A stretch of 64,000 nt of DNA from contig SVNP01000001.1 of NCBI GenBank assembly GCA_015066805.1, positions 62,001 through 126,000 on the forward strand, given 5' to 3'. The translations under genes and the position numbers were made by a program. Shown here piece by piece: positions 1 through 10,321 of the stretch (position 1 is the first letter of the stretch; every line of letters begins with the position of its first letter). Origin of the DNA: Ruminococcus sp. Its GTDB lineage: Bacteria > Bacillota > Clostridia > Oscillospirales > Ruminococcaceae. The notes beneath the pieces are model-generated. The model searched no databases. It was not told the DNA's origin and was given only the letters and a program-made list of their open reading frames with translations.

Positions 1-1147
1 AGCCTGCCATAACGACCTCGCCGACAATATCCAGCAGGGCATTGTTCAGGTCGGAATCATACATCACGCACTTCTCTCTGTCATAGAAGTTGCCGGTGGT
101 AGACCACAGCACAGGACACATATCACGGGTATAGGCAGCCTCACAGACAGCAGTCACAAAGCGGTTGATGTTCTCACGGGTCTTGTTTTCCACACCAACG
201 CCGTACTCACCGATGATCACGGGAATGCCTTGATCCACAAACTCGGTTTTCAGCATATCCATGTACTTGTTCAGCTCTGCCACATCCTGATCGCTGCCCC
301 ATTCGGTTTTGGCTTTGCCCCAATCTGCATCCTCGGTCAGAATACAGAAGGTAGCAGGCGTATAATAATGCACCGATACCGCACAACGCTTGGCAGGATC
401 CTTGGGCATCTTGAAGAGATCGTCACAGGTCAGCACCACATCGGTATTGTAGCCGGCAATGAGCAGATGCCGCTGTGCATTGTTGCCGCCGGATTTCCGC
501 ACAACATCCACAAACTTCTGGTTGATCTCGTTCAGCAGACCAAAGGACTCCGCCTTTCCGTCGGAGCTGCCGCTGTAACGGTTCCACAGGCTGTCCCAAC
601 CGCCTTCCTCATTCAGCGATTCAAACATCAGGTACTCATCATATTCCTCAAAGGCTTCACAGAGCTGCTCCCACACACGGGTGTATTTCTTCATACACTC
701 GTCCTTTTCCTTGGGGAAATCTGTCCACCAGCCGCTGTCGTAGTGAATATTCAGGATCACATACAGCTCGGCATCCAGTGCCCATCCCACGATTTCCTCC
801 ACACGAGCAAGGTAATCGGGGTGGATGGTGTAATCGGCCTGCATCATATTAGACCATGCCACAGGCACACGCAGCACGCCAAAGCCCGCTGCACGGTAGC
901 CCTTGATCATATCCTCGGTGATCACAGGGCTGCCCCAAGCAGTTTCGTAATTGGTTACGCTGCTGCTGTTGATCCATGTGCCGCAGGATTCCATGGTATT
1001 GCCCAGATTGATGCCCATGCCCATATCCTTTACCACTTCCATGGTGGACATCTCACCCATATCCTCGCTACCGCTGTTGCAGGCAGTCATGCCGGAAGCA
1101 CACATAGCTGCGCCCAGCATCATTGCAATGATTTTCTTTGTTTTCAT
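1..1147 (-). CDS. GH5 family glycoside hydrolase, lipoprotein (3' end outside window)
   Basis: Likely extracellular endo-beta-glucanase-type enzyme; 382 codons are visible and the gene runs off the window edge. The first 23 residues form a lipoprotein-like signal peptide (basic start, hydrophobic core, Cys23 after MTA), followed by a Ser/Glu-rich spacer. The GH5 barrel shows the INLGNT motif (~46-51), the acid/base Glu in SLNE (~E180), HYYTP (~H260) and the nucleophile in IIGEYG (~E314). The residue after NE is Glu, where most GH5 enzymes have Pro. The ATG is preceded by AAAGGATGGGG. A C-terminal dockerin, as in the two other GH5 genes here, could lie beyond the edge. Family assignment is firm; substrate is inferred. 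Confidence 0.88.
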   Translation of the reverse strand, partial: MKTKKIIAMMLGAAMCASGMTACNSGSEDMGEMSTMEVVKDMGMGINLGNTMESCGTWINSSSVTNYETAWGSPVITEDMIKGYRAAGFGVLRVPVAWSNMMQADYTIHPDYLARVEEIVGWALDAELYVILNIHYDSGWWTDFPKEKDECMKKYTRVWEQLCEAFEEYDEYLMFESLNEEGGWDSLWNRYSGSSDGKAESFGLLNEINQKFVDVVRKSGGNNAQRHLLIAGYNTDVVLTCDDLFKMPKDPAKRCAVSVHYYTPATFCILTEDADWGKAKTEWGSDQDVAELNKYMDMLKTEFVDQGIPVIIGEYGVGVENKTRENINRFVTAVCEAAYTRDMCPVLWSTTGNFYDREKCVMYDSDLNNALLDIVGEVVMAG

Positions 1148-1184
1148 TGGAAACCCCATCCTTTCGGTATTCAAAATCATCTTC

Positions 1185-1213
1185 AGTATAGCACAACCTA
1201 TGACAAATTGCAA
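1185..1213 (-). promoter_or_regulatory. Promoter of the GH5 lipoprotein gene
   Basis: On the minus strand, TTGCAA (1208-1213) and TATACT (1185-1190) are separated by exactly 17 bases. This lies 38 bases upstream of the GH5 start and downstream of the engB terminator, so the GH5 gene is its own transcription unit. Confidence 0.75.
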
Positions 1214-1264
1214 GTGGATTTCCCCATTCTATGAGGATCTGCAAAAAATAGAACAGGATTTGTC

Positions 1265-1307
1265 ATAAAAAAGCACTGTGTCCGGCAAAGCCGCAAACAC
1301 AGTGCTT
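1265..1307 (-). terminator. Rho-independent terminator after engB
   Basis: A perfect 11-bp stem (1271-1281 with 1297-1307) is followed on the minus strand by a T run. It sits 12 bases past the engB stop and ends the lon-engB transcript. Confidence 0.85.
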
Positions 1308-1318
1308 GATCTTTGACG

Positions 1319-1918
1319 TTACTCCTCGTCGGGCATCTCCACAGTGATCTCTTCAATGAGCTTACGCAGCTCGGGCACGCCTTCTCCGGTCATGGAGGAA
1401 AAAACCGTAACATTCATCTCCTCAAACTGGGGGATCTCATTGGGCAGAGCCGCCAGCCGCTGATTGCGCTGGGTACGGTTCAGCTTATCTGCCTTGGTCA
1501 GCACAATGGCAAAGGGCATTTCCGTATCCATGAGAAAATCCACCATTTGCAGGTCATCCTTGGTGGGCGGATGCCGCATATCAATGAGCAGCAAAACCGC
1601 ACGCAGATCCCGCTGTGCCTGCAAATAACCGTTAATAAGATCGCGCCAGCGGTGCAGCTCGGTTTTGGCAGTTTTGGCATAGCCATAACCGGGCAGGTCC
1701 ACAAAGGTGACTGTATCGCACCGGTAAAAATTGATGGTTGCGGTTTTACCCGGCACTGCACTGACTCTTGCCAGATTTTTGCGGTTGAACAGCTTGTTGA
1801 TCAATGTGGATTTTCCCACATTGGAACGTCCTGCAAAGGCGATCTCAGGGCATTTGCCCTCCGGCAGCTGAGATGCAAGACCATAGGCTGCCGAAAATTC
1901 AGCAATATTCCAGTTCAC
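1319..1918 (-). CDS. engB: Ribosome biogenesis GTPase EngB (YsxC/YihA)
   Basis: GTPase needed for 50S ribosomal subunit assembly; 199 aa, normal for the family. The G1 loop GRSNVGKS is at residues 30-37, followed by G3 (DLPG, in VDLPGYGYAK) and G4 (TKAD). I chose the GTG at 1918 because it overlaps the lon stop as GTGA and has GGAG at a good distance. An upstream in-frame start would extend the protein into lon. lon-engB is a conserved Firmicutes pair; translation is probably coupled to lon. Confidence 0.96.
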   Translation of the reverse strand: MNWNIAEFSAAYGLASQLPEGKCPEIAFAGRSNVGKSTLINKLFNRKNLARVSAVPGKTATINFYRCDTVTFVDLPGYGYAKTAKTELHRWRDLINGYLQAQRDLRAVLLLIDMRHPPTKDDLQMVDFLMDTEMPFAIVLTKADKLNRTQRNQRLAALPNEIPQFEEMNVTVFSSMTGEGVPELRKLIEEITVEMPDEE

Positions 1919-4410
1919 TGTGTTTTCTCCGTTGTCGATTTGATTTTTGACTTTCTCTGCTTCTGGGGCACATCCCACACAGGCACAGCGGAAATTCCAA
2001 GCTGCTGCAGCTCTGCGGTATGCAGCGGCTCCAGCTTGGTATCATACTGCTGCTGTATCAGAGCGATCTCCAACACCTGAGAGATGTTCTCCACAGGAAT
2101 AAACTCCATGCTTTCACGGATCACGGCATCCAGCTCCTGCAGATCGGGCTCATTTGCCTTGGGGATGATCACCGTACGCATACCTGCCTTATAAGCCGCC
2201 ATGGATTTTTCCACCAGACCACCAATGGGCAGCACCTTGCCATGCAGCGTGATCTCACCGGTCATAGCAACATCATGGCGCACAGGCAGCCCGGAAAGTG
2301 CAGATACCAGCGCAGTGATCATGGTCACACCTGCACTGGGGCCATCCTTGGGCACTGCGCCCTCGGGGGCATGGATATGCAGGTCACGGGTTTTGAACAG
2401 CTCGGGGCGGATGTCATACTCCTTGGCAATAAACCGTGCGTAGGAAACCGCCAGCTTTGCGCTCTCCTTCATCACATCACCCAAGGAGCCTGTCAGTTGG
2501 ATCTCGCCCTTACCCTCCAGCACCAGAACCTCCATAGGCATCAGTACGCCGCCTGCGGAAGTCCATGCCAGACCGTTGACCAGACCTACCGTATCCTCGT
2601 TTTCACGGTAATCCGGCAGATATTTATGGGGACCAAGAGCCGCTTCCAGGGTTTCGGGGGTAAACTGCACCCGCTTTGCTCCATCGGTGACAATGGTTTT
2701 GGCACATTTTCTGCACAGAGATGCCAGCAAACGCTCCAGGGAACGCACACCGGCCTCCTTGGTGTAGTAGTCAATGAGATCAAAGATGGCACCGTCGGTC
2801 ACACGCATCTGTGCAGCCTTCAGACCATGCTTCTGCATCTGTTTTTTCAGCAGATGCTCCTTGGCAATGTGGAATTTCTCCATGCGGGTATAGGAATTCA
2901 GCTCGATGATCTCCATACGGTCACGCAAGGGTGCGGGAATCGTATCCAGCGTATTGGCGGTCGTCACAAACATGACCTGGGAAAGATCAAAGGGCAGCTC
3001 AATAAAATGGTCACGGAAGGCGTGATTCTGTTCGCTGTCCAGCACCTCCAGCATAGCAGAGGCGGGATCACCCTTGTAATCATTGCCCATTTTGTCGATC
3101 TCATCCAGCAAAATCAAGGGATTTGCACTTTTTGCCTGCCGCATGGCATCCATAATACGGCCGGGCATGGCACCCACATAGGTTTTGCGGTGGCCGCGGA
3201 TATCGGATTCATCCCGCACACCGCCCAGAGAAACGCGCACATAATTTCTGCCCAAAGCCTTGGCAATGGAACGCCCGATCGAGGTTTTACCCACACCGGG
3301 GGGACCCACCAGACAGAGGATCTGTCCCTTGACCTCAGGCATCAGCGCATGGATGCTCAGGCTTTCCAGCACACGTTCCTTCACACGCTTTAAGCCGTAG
3401 TGCTCCTTATCCAGAAGCGCAGCCGCCTTTTTAATATCCAGCTTTTCCTTGGTTTTGGTCTTCCAGGGCAGATCCAGCACCGTATCCAGATAGTTACGGA
3501 TCACATAGGCCTCCTGAGAAGATGGCGGCATCTTAGTCAGGCGATCGGCCTCCCGCAGCAGCTTTGCAGCGGAGTCCTCATCCAATCCCAGCTCCATGAT
3601 CTTCTGTGCATAACGGTCGGCCTCCTCCTGGGCGGACTCCTCCTCACCCAGCTCTGCGGAGATCACACGCATCTGCTCCCGCAGATAATACTCCCGCTGG
3701 CCCCGATCCATATTCTCCTGCACCTGTGCCTGGATCTCTCTTTCGATCTCCAGCACCTCGATCTCACGGATGAGCATGGCATACAGCATGGTCATCCGCA
3801 AGAACAGATTGTTCTGCTCCAGCAATTGCTGACGGTCGGTATAATCCAGTTGAACATTGAACAGCACGCTTTCAAACAATTCTGCGGGGGTTTCCTTGGT
3901 GCAGACTGTTTCCAGCAGTTCTCTGGGCATTTTGGGGAAGAACCCTGCATAGCGGATAAACACGTCCCGCAGGGAGCGCATAATAGCATCCACTTCCACC
4001 TCATCGGCAGTACACCGCTGCACAGCGGTCAGCTTTTTGCACTGCACCTGCAGGAAGTTGTTTTCATTCATCTCCAGATTCAGGATACGGGCACGATAGC
4101 AGCCTTCCACCAGCACACGCATCACGTCGCCGTTACGCAGCACCTGACGGATCTCTGCCACCACGCCAACGCGGTACAGCTCCTTCCGCTTGGGCTTTTC
4201 GGTGCCTAAGAACTTCTGTGCCACCAGAAAGATCTTGCGGTCACCGGACAACGCCGCATCAATGGCCTTCATGGATATTTCACGGGCTACATCAAAATGC
4301 AGCACCATATTGGGGAATCCAACTACACCACGCAATGCGATGGTGGGAAACATTCTCTCCTCGGAATGCTCCATATCCTCGAAATTCTTTCTCTTCTCAT
4401 CGTCTCTCAT
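1915..4410 (-). CDS. lon: ATP-dependent Lon protease
   Basis: Cytosolic AAA+ serine protease that degrades misfolded and regulatory proteins; 831 aa, full length. The N-terminal substrate-binding domain (~20-220) is followed by a coiled region, the AAA+ module (Walker A GPPGVGKT 369-376, Walker B LILLDEID ~432-439) and the proteolytic domain with the Ser-Lys dyad (Ser692 in KDGPSAG, Lys735 in GGLVEKS). It has its own promoter, lies downstream of clpX, and its stop overlaps the engB start. Confidence 0.98.
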   Translation of the reverse strand: MRDDEKRKNFEDMEHSEERMFPTIALRGVVGFPNMVLHFDVAREISMKAIDAALSGDRKIFLVAQKFLGTEKPKRKELYRVGVVAEIRQVLRNGDVMRVLVEGCYRARILNLEMNENNFLQVQCKKLTAVQRCTADEVEVDAIMRSLRDVFIRYAGFFPKMPRELLETVCTKETPAELFESVLFNVQLDYTDRQQLLEQNNLFLRMTMLYAMLIREIEVLEIEREIQAQVQENMDRGQREYYLREQMRVISAELGEEESAQEEADRYAQKIMELGLDEDSAAKLLREADRLTKMPPSSQEAYVIRNYLDTVLDLPWKTKTKEKLDIKKAAALLDKEHYGLKRVKERVLESLSIHALMPEVKGQILCLVGPPGVGKTSIGRSIAKALGRNYVRVSLGGVRDESDIRGHRKTYVGAMPGRIMDAMRQAKSANPLILLDEIDKMGNDYKGDPASAMLEVLDSEQNHAFRDHFIELPFDLSQVMFVTTANTLDTIPAPLRDRMEIIELNSYTRMEKFHIAKEHLLKKQMQKHGLKAAQMRVTDGAIFDLIDYYTKEAGVRSLERLLASLCRKCAKTIVTDGAKRVQFTPETLEAALGPHKYLPDYRENEDTVGLVNGLAWTSAGGVLMPMEVLVLEGKGEIQLTGSLGDVMKESAKLAVSYARFIAKEYDIRPELFKTRDLHIHAPEGAVPKDGPSAGVTMITALVSALSGLPVRHDVAMTGEITLHGKVLPIGGLVEKSMAAYKAGMRTVIIPKANEPDLQELDAVIRESMEFIPVENISQVLEIALIQQQYDTKLEPLHTAELQQLGISAVPVWDVPQKQRKSKIKSTTEKTQ

Positions 4411-4491
4411 GGAATCATCCTAACTGCCCTGCGCGGCTTTTCCTGAGGCTTTTTGTGCGCAGCCAAAAAGTCTTTCTGTCTCTGTCGTTCT

Positions 4492-4520
4492 ATTATACAA
4501 GATATCTGTGAAAATTGCAA
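4492..4520 (-). promoter_or_regulatory. Promoter of lon-engB
   Basis: On the minus strand, TTGCAA (4515-4520), a 17-base spacer, then TATAAT (4492-4497). It lies between the clpX terminator and lon, so lon-engB is transcribed separately from tig-clpP-clpX. No CIRCE or CtsR-like operator was recognised next to it. Confidence 0.82.
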
Positions 4521-4570
4521 GTGTAAAATGTGGGGATTCTGCCACACAATGGGGCAAAAACAGCCCATAA

Positions 4571-4610
4571 CAAAAAGCAAAACAATCCCCTGCCCGCAGG
4601 CAGGAGATTG
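4571..4610 (-). terminator. Rho-independent terminator after clpX
   Basis: A 12-bp stem with one wobble (4583-4594 with 4599-4610, loop CGCA) is followed on the minus strand by a T-rich tract. It starts 15 bases past the clpX stop. Confidence 0.85.
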
Positions 4611-4625
4611 CTGTATCCCATAGGG

Positions 4626-5900
4626 TTAGGAAACTTCCTCGGCAGGGGCAGGCTCTGCCTCAATGAGCAGGGGTGCGGTACGGTTTCTGACGCAATCGGC
4701 AGTTACCACAACCTTAGCCACCGTTCCTGCAGAGGGTGCATCGAACATCGTCTGCATAAGGATGCCCTCCAGAATGGCACGCAGGCCACGGGCACCTGTT
4801 TTCTGTTCAATGGCACGCTTTGCGATCTCTGCCAATGCCTCCTGCTCAATTTCCAGCTCGATGTTATCGTAGCGGAAGAGCTTGCTGTACTGCTTCAGCA
4901 GGGCGTTTTTCGGCTCGGTAAGGATCCGCACCAGAGATTCCTCGTCCATTTCATCCAGTGCGGTAATAATGGGCAAACGGCCTACCAGCTCGGGCACAAT
5001 GCCGAACTTCACCAGATCCTGGGGGATCACCTTACGGAAGATATTGGCAGTTTTTTCCTTTTTGGATACAATAGGAGCACCAAAGCCCAGCGCAGAGGAC
5101 TGGGTACGGTTAAGAATATGCCGCTCCAGGCCATCAAAGGCACCGCCGCAGATGAACAGAATATTCTTTGTGTTAATGTGAATGAACTCCTGATTGGGGT
5201 GCTTTCTGCCGCCCTGAGGAGGCACATTGGAAACAGTACCCTCAATGATCTTCAGCAGAGACTGCTGTACGCCCTCACCGCTGACATCTCTGGTAAGAGA
5301 GGTGTTTTCGGATTTTCTGGCGATCTTGTCGATCTCATCAATGTAAATGATGCCGCGCTCTGCGGCGGCCACATCAAAGTTTGCGGCCTGGATCAGACGC
5401 AGCAGCACGTTTTCCACATCATCGCCCACATAGCCGGCCTCGGTGATGGTGGTTGCATCGGCAATGGCAAAGGGCACATCCAAAATCTTAGCCAAGGTCT
5501 GTGCCAGATAGGTTTTGCCCACACCGGTGGGGCCCAGCAGCAGAACGTTGCTCTTCTGCAGCTCCACATCGTCGCCGTCATCGTGGCTCATAATACGCTT
5601 ATAGTGGTTGTACACGGACACAGACAGGGCGATCTTCGCCTGCTCCTGTCCGATGACATATTCATCCAGCACCTTTTTGATCTCGGCGGGCTTCAGCAGC
5701 TTGATCTCCCGCTCCTTTTTCTTGGCGCGGCCGCTGCCGCTTTTGCGGTTTTCCGGCCGTCCGTTTGCGCCGTAGATCAGCTCATAGCAATAGCAGACGC
5801 ACTCGTCGCAGATGTTGGAATCTCCGGCAGAAAACAGGCTTTGCACCTGATTTTCGCCCTTGCCGCAAAAATTACATTTCCGGAATGTCTGATTAGACAT
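4626..5900 (-). CDS. clpX: ATP-dependent Clp protease ATP-binding subunit ClpX
   Basis: AAA+ unfoldase that feeds substrates to ClpP; 424 aa, full length. The N-terminal zinc-binding domain has four cysteines (C9, C12, C31, C34). The AAA+ domain has Walker A GPTGVGKT (123-130) and a Walker B/DEIDKIA segment, with [10 protein letters not shown] and the sensor regions downstream. It lies 31 bases after clpP in the same direction, and a terminator follows. The short tail is Glu/Ala/Pro-rich. A charged linker rich in Lys/Arg separates the zinc domain from the ATPase, as in other Firmicutes. Confidence 0.98.
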   Translation of the reverse strand: MSNQTFRKCNFCGKGENQVQSLFSAGDSNICDECVCYCYELIYGANGRPENRKSGSGRAKKKEREIKLLKPAEIKKVLDEYVIGQEQAKIALSVSVYNHYKRIMSHDDGDDVELQKSNVLLLGPTGVGKTYLAQTLAKILDVPFAIADATTITEAGYVGDDVENVLLRLIQAANFDVAAAERGIIYIDEIDKIARKSENTSLTRDVSGEGVQQSLLKIIEGTVSNVPPQGGRKHPNQEFIHINTKNILFICGGAFDGLERHILNRTQSSALGFGAPIVSKKEKTANIFRKVIPQDLVKFGIVPELVGRLPIITALDEMDEESLVRILTEPKNALLKQYSKLFRYDNIELEIEQEALAEIAKRAIEQKTGARGLRAILEGILMQTMFDAPSAGTVAKVVVTADCVRNRTAPLLIEAEPAPAEEVS

Positions 5901-5931
5901 GGGTTGTCATCCTTTCATGGGGGGAGATTGC

Positions 5932-6522
5932 TTACCGCTTGGTCACGACCTTATCGATGAGACCGTAGGCCTGCGCCTCGGCAGCAGTCATGAAGTAGTC
6001 ACGCTCCACATCCCGCTGGATCTCCTCCAGGGGCTTGCCGGTGTTCTCTGCCAGCATACGGTTCAGCTTATCCTTGGTACGCAGCAGATTATCGGTACGG
6101 ATCTTGATATCTGTTGCCTGACCGGAAAGACCACCGCCCATAATGAGGGGCTGGTGGATCATGATCTCGCTGTTGGGCAGAGCCATACGCTTGCCCTTGG
6201 CACCTGCTGCCAGCAAAAAGGCACCCATAGAGGCCGCCAGTCCGATGCAGATGGTAGAAACATCGCATTTGATATACTGCATGGTATCGTAGATGGCCAT
6301 ACCTGCGGTCACGGAGCCGCCGGGGCTGTTGATATAGAGACAGATATCTTTTTCAGAATCCTGACTTTCAAGAAACAGCAGCTGCGCCACAACAAGGCTG
6401 GCTGTGGTATCGTTCACGTCCTCGGACAGCATAATAATGCGGTCGTTCAGCAAGCGGGAGAAAATATCGTAGGCACGCTCTCCACGGTTGGTTTGCTCAA
6501 TAACGGTTGGGACAAGACTCAT
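5932..6522 (-). CDS. clpP: ATP-dependent Clp protease proteolytic subunit ClpP
   Basis: Self-compartmentalised serine protease, partner of ClpX; 196 aa, normal length. The catalytic triad is visible as Ser98 (GLAASMGAF), His123 (MIHQP) and Asp171 (IQRDVERD). The start has GAAAGGATGACAGA upstream. It is the middle gene of tig-clpP-clpX, the conserved arrangement, and is separated from tig by an 81-base gap containing a hairpin. Confidence 0.98.
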   Translation of the reverse strand: MSLVPTVIEQTNRGERAYDIFSRLLNDRIIMLSEDVNDTTASLVVAQLLFLESQDSEKDICLYINSPGGSVTAGMAIYDTMQYIKCDVSTICIGLAASMGAFLLAAGAKGKRMALPNSEIMIHQPLIMGGGLSGQATDIKIRTDNLLRTKDKLNRMLAENTGKPLEEIQRDVERDYFMTAAEAQAYGLIDKVVTKR

Positions 6523-6547
6523 TTCTCTGTCATCCTTTCATTCAAGT

Positions 6548-6575
6548 TGAGCGACGCCGTAAAAGACGTCGCTCA
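6548..6575 (-). other. Intercistronic hairpin between tig and clpP
   Basis: A 9-bp inverted repeat (6548-6556 with 6567-6575) without a following T run on the minus strand. It is unlikely to be a strong terminator and more likely an RNA-processing or mRNA-stability element separating tig from clpP-clpX. Confidence 0.5.
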
Positions 6576-6603
6576 TGGTAGTTCATGTTACTTGTGGGGC
6601 AGA

Positions 6604-7953
6604 TCACTCTGCGTCGGCAGCCTCAGCAGTCTCCTCAGCGGGAGCCTCCTCGGTCTGAGCCATATCATTGTCAACCACAGCGTTGGACTTCACCAGCTCA
6701 ACAGCCTTGGTCACGCGCAGATCCAGCTTGAACTCGGACATAGGAACCTGTGCCTTAACGACTTCCACGGGCACGCCAACACGGGCAGCAAAATCCTGCA
6801 GGTGATCGGCCAGCTCCTCATCGGTGACCTCAATGTTCTCCAGATCAGCGATCTTCTCCAGAGCCAGACGCAGGAGAACCTCCTTGCGAGCCTGCTCCTC
6901 GTAGGTATCACGCATCTGCTGCTCGGTCATGCCGGTGAACTCCAGGTAATCGGAGAGCTTCATATCGGCATACTGTCTGCGCAGGTTCTGCTCAAACTCG
7001 TTCACCATCTGGCTGATGCGGCGCTCGTACATCACAGAGGGAACCACAGCATCGGTCGCTGCGATCAGGGTATCGAACACAGAGTTCTCGAACTGGTTCT
7101 CGGCTTGCTTCTGTGCAGTCTCGGTGAGTTTCTCGCGGATATCAGCACGGAGAGCCTCCATGGTGTCGAACTCGGAAACATCCTTTGCCAGCTCGTCGTC
7201 GGCCTCAGGCAGCTCCTGCATGGAAATACCCAGCAGCTCGATCTTGAACACGGCCTCCTTGCCTGCAAAGCGGTCATCGCCGTAGTTCTCGGGGAAGGTT
7301 ACGGTGATGTCGAACTGCTCGCCGATGCTGTGGCCAACGATCTGATCCTCAAAGCCGGGGATGAACTGACCGCTGCCCAGACGGAGAGGATACTCCTCAC
7401 CCTTGCCGCCTTCAAAAGCAACGTCGTCGATAAAGCCTTCAAAGTTAATCTTGACCTCATCACCCATAGCGGCTGCACGGTCGGTAACCTCCACGATACG
7501 AGCCTGACGCTGACGGAAGATCTCGATCTGCTGATCAATATCGGCATCGGTGACCTCGCGGACGGTCATGGGTGCGTGAATGCCCTTGTATGCGCCCAGG
7601 GTAACCTCGGGCTTAGTGATGCAGGTAGCCTTGCAGACTGCGCCCTCTGCCTTGGTGCAGGAAACCAGCTCGATGGCGGGACGGTCTACCAGAGTGAGCT
7701 GCAGCTCGGTCATCATCTGATCCAGCTCTGCGGGCAGCAGGCTGTTTACGGCATCCTCAAAGAAAACTTCCTCGCCGTAGATCTTCTCTACCATCTTGCG
7801 GGGGGCCTTACCCTTACGGAAGCCCTTGATCATGATGTCCTTCTTCTGTCTCTGATACACGCGCTCGCAAGCGGCCTCCAGAGCCTCAGCAGAGATCTCG
7901 AAGGTGACTTCTCTCATATTGACATCGGTTTTTACATCGGAAATGATACGCAT
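6604..7953 (-). CDS. tig: Trigger factor
   Basis: Ribosome-bound chaperone and peptidyl-prolyl isomerase; 449 aa, typical length. The N-terminal ribosome-binding domain carries GFRKGKAPR, the FKBP-type PPIase domain lies in the middle (NFEGFIDDVAFEGG), and the C-terminal arms end in an acidic Glu/Ala-rich tail. I chose the ATG at 7953 because GGAGG lies 7 bases upstream; an upstream start would add 16 residues without similarity to the family. First gene of tig-clpP-clpX. Confidence 0.97.
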   Translation of the reverse strand: MRIISDVKTDVNMREVTFEISAEALEAACERVYQRQKKDIMIKGFRKGKAPRKMVEKIYGEEVFFEDAVNSLLPAELDQMMTELQLTLVDRPAIELVSCTKAEGAVCKATCITKPEVTLGAYKGIHAPMTVREVTDADIDQQIEIFRQRQARIVEVTDRAAAMGDEVKINFEGFIDDVAFEGGKGEEYPLRLGSGQFIPGFEDQIVGHSIGEQFDITVTFPENYGDDRFAGKEAVFKIELLGISMQELPEADDELAKDVSEFDTMEALRADIREKLTETAQKQAENQFENSVFDTLIAATDAVVPSVMYERRISQMVNEFEQNLRRQYADMKLSDYLEFTGMTEQQMRDTYEEQARKEVLLRLALEKIADLENIEVTDEELADHLQDFAARVGVPVEVVKAQVPMSEFKLDLRVTKAVELVKSNAVVDNDMAQTEEAPAEETAEAADAE

Positions 7954-8030
7954 GACAATTCCTCCAAATTTAATTTCAACAAACGCACAACAAGGGCACA
8001 CCCAGTGTGCCTTCTTTGCGCAGACACTTT

Positions 8031-8059
8031 ATTATAGCACAATTTCCGTGATTTTTCCA
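8031..8059 (-). promoter_or_regulatory. Promoter of the tig-clpP-clpX operon
   Basis: TATAAT on the minus strand (8031-8036), 17 bases downstream of a weak -35 (TGGAAA, 8054-8059). The leader contains a 7-bp hairpin (7995-8011). It lies in the gap after the phosphoesterase gene. Confidence 0.6.
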
Positions 8060-8091
8060 GCATTTTTCAATACTTCTTTGTTTCTTACAAA

Positions 8092-8781
8092 TCAAAGAAC
8101 AATTTCGGGTTGAAATTGTAAAAAATCACCAGAAATCAAGTGGTACTGCACATCATCCCGCACACCGTTAATGGCATGACGATGGCTGCTGCCATGCACA
8201 TGGCCGTAATAGCAATGAGGGATATGGTGCTTCCAAAGGACATCTAGCATCTCAAAATTGCAATTGGAAGCGTAAATGGGCGGGTAGTGCAGAAAGACAA
8301 TGGGCTGCAGCCCTTGTGCCTCTGCGGCCTGCAAAGAGGTTTCCAGCCGCTGTGCTTCACGGGCATTGACCTTGGCATTTGCCGGCTCGTTATAGTCCAT
8401 ATTTACCCAGCCTCTGGTACCGCAGATGCCGTACTCACCGCAGGCATAGCAATTATTGTGGAGAATATGCAGGCTATCCAGCCCGTTTTCCTCAAAAAAG
8501 CGGGTCATTTTGGACATGGTCGTCCACCAGTAGTCATGGTTGCCCTTCAGCATGATCTTTCTGCCGGGCAGCGCATGGATCCAGCGGAAATCAGGCAGGG
8601 CTTCCTCCATGGTCATTCCCCAGGAAGTATCTCCCGCCAGCACCACGGTATCTTCGGAGCGGATGCTTCTGAGCCACGCATCCTTCAGCAGAACATGGTG
8701 GTTTTCCCATCCGCCAAAGATATCCATAGGTTTATTCACACCAAAGGAAAGGTGCAGGTCACCGATCACAAACAGGCTCAC
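8092..8781 (-). CDS. Calcineurin-like metallophosphoesterase
   Basis: Predicted cytosolic metal-dependent phosphatase or phosphodiesterase; 229 aa, no signal peptide. The family metal ligands are in order: GDLHL (~D8, H10), GDTSW (~50-54), GNHDYWW (~80-86) and the C-terminal GHVHG. The GTG start overlaps the thrC stop (GTGA), so it is the last gene of that operon. Its substrate cannot be told from the sequence. No terminator is evident before the tig promoter. Confidence 0.88.
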   Translation of the reverse strand: MSLFVIGDLHLSFGVNKPMDIFGGWENHHVLLKDAWLRSIRSEDTVVLAGDTSWGMTMEEALPDFRWIHALPGRKIMLKGNHDYWWTTMSKMTRFFEENGLDSLHILHNNCYACGEYGICGTRGWVNMDYNEPANAKVNAREAQRLETSLQAAEAQGLQPIVFLHYPPIYASNCNFEMLDVLWKHHIPHCYYGHVHGSSHRHAINGVRDDVQYHLISGDFLQFQPEIVL

Positions 8782-10274
8782 ACGATCCCCAGCTTTGCCT
8801 TGACGTAAGCGGGCATTTCATCCTGTGCCACGGAATCGGTAAAGCGCACGGGCTTGGTTTTCAGCTCTGCCAGAGCCTTGGGGATGCACATACCGGACTT
8901 TGCCTGCAGCAGATCCAGCACAGCGTACTCATCTGCATCGGCAGGAACGGTGTCAACAGCCTCCAGCACAGCATTGCCGAACTTGTAGGGGTTTGCGGTA
9001 GATGCCACCAGCATGGGCAGCTTTTCGACGGCAGATGCCTGATACTCTCTTGCGGCGCAGATGCCTACGGCGGTATGGGTATCGCTGAGATAACCGTTCT
9101 CGCCGAACACCTTGCCGATCATCTCCTTGGTCTGTGCGTCATCCCAGAAGCTGCCGGAGAACTCTGCCTGAATGCGTTCGCAAAGCTCTCTGGGGATGGT
9201 GTAGCTGCCTTCGTTCTTCAGGGCACCGAACCATTCTCTGATCTGTGCATCGTCCTCGTGGGTCATGTGGTACAGCAAACGCTCCAGATTGCTGGAAATG
9301 AGGATATCCATGGAAGGAGAAACGGTAGCGTGGAACTCACGGTTTCTGTTATAGGTACCGGTGCGGATGAAATCGGTCAGCACACGGTTGATGTTGGAGG
9401 CACACACCAGATGCTGCATGGGAACGCCCATCTGCTTGGCATACCATGCCGCCAGAATATTACCGAAGTTGCCGGTGGGCACGGTCAGAGAGAAACGCTC
9501 ACCGGGCTTGAGGATGCCTTTTTCCAGCATCGTAACATAGGCAGAAACATAGTACACGATCTGGGGAGCCAATCTGCCCCAGTTGATGCTGTTTGCACTG
9601 GAGAACTGCATACCGTTTGCAGCCAGAGCAGCCTGCATTTCAGGATCGGTAAAGATGGCCTTAACACCGTTCTGGCAATCATCAAAGTTGCCCTTTACGG
9701 CGCAGACACGGACATTCTCGCCCTCCTGGGTCTGCATCTGACGCTTCTGCATGGAGCTGACACCGTCTTCGGGGTAGAACACCATGATGCGGGTGCCGGG
9801 TACATCCTTAAAGCCTGCCAGTGCAGCCTTGCCCGTATCACCGGAGGTTGCGGTCAGAATCACGATCTCACGGTCCACACCGCTTTTCTTTGCGGAACGG
9901 GTCAGGAAATGGGGCAGGATCTGCAATGCCATATCCTTAAAGGCACAGGTAGGGCCATGCCACAGCTCCAGCAGCATGGTGCCGTCTGCCAGCGTAGCGA
10001 TCTCCTGAACATTTTCGGTCTCAAAGCTGCCGCTTGCGTAGGCGGCATTGGTGCATTCCCGCAGCTCATCCAACGTAAAATCGGTGAGATACAGATGGAA
10101 CAGTCTTGCGGCACGCTCTGCGTAGGAAAGACCCTTCAGTGCATCGAAATCCGCCGCAGAAAGCTCGGGGATGGATTCCGGTACAAACAGTCCGCCGTCA
10201 GCGGCAATGCCCTGTGCAATGGCCTCTGCGGCAGTTACGGAGAGCTGCCGGTTTCTTGTGCTATGGTACAACAT
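8778..10274 (-). CDS. thrC: Threonine synthase
   Basis: PLP enzyme converting O-phosphohomoserine to threonine; 498 aa, the long form of the family. The PLP lysine is K113 in CAFKDMALQ, the phosphate loop is SGDTGKAAL, and TGNFGN follows. I chose the ATG at 10274 because GGAGG lies 8 bases upstream. It follows yraN by 47 bases, and its stop overlaps the phosphoesterase gene. No threonine leader or T-box was seen in the short gap, so expression probably depends on the upstream operon. Confidence 0.96.
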   Translation of the reverse strand: MLYHSTRNRQLSVTAAEAIAQGIAADGGLFVPESIPELSAADFDALKGLSYAERAARLFHLYLTDFTLDELRECTNAAYASGSFETENVQEIATLADGTMLLELWHGPTCAFKDMALQILPHFLTRSAKKSGVDREIVILTATSGDTGKAALAGFKDVPGTRIMVFYPEDGVSSMQKRQMQTQEGENVRVCAVKGNFDDCQNGVKAIFTDPEMQAALAANGMQFSSANSINWGRLAPQIVYYVSAYVTMLEKGILKPGERFSLTVPTGNFGNILAAWYAKQMGVPMQHLVCASNINRVLTDFIRTGTYNRNREFHATVSPSMDILISSNLERLLYHMTHEDDAQIREWFGALKNEGSYTIPRELCERIQAEFSGSFWDDAQTKEMIGKVFGENGYLSDTHTAVGICAAREYQASAVEKLPMLVASTANPYKFGNAVLEAVDTVPADADEYAVLDLLQAKSGMCIPKALAELKTKPVRFTDSVAQDEMPAYVKAKLGIV

Positions 10275-10321
10275 GATGTAAACCTCCAAACCGAAGCGAT
10301 GACCGCTTCGTAATAATCAAA

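Noticed and set aside
5899-8037. A 712-codon plus-strand open frame opposite clpP and tig
   Set aside because: Shadow of well-supported genes; no ribosome site, promoter or protein motif.
10275-10321. T-box or threonine leader before thrC
   Set aside because: The gap is 47 bases and holds only the ribosome-binding site.
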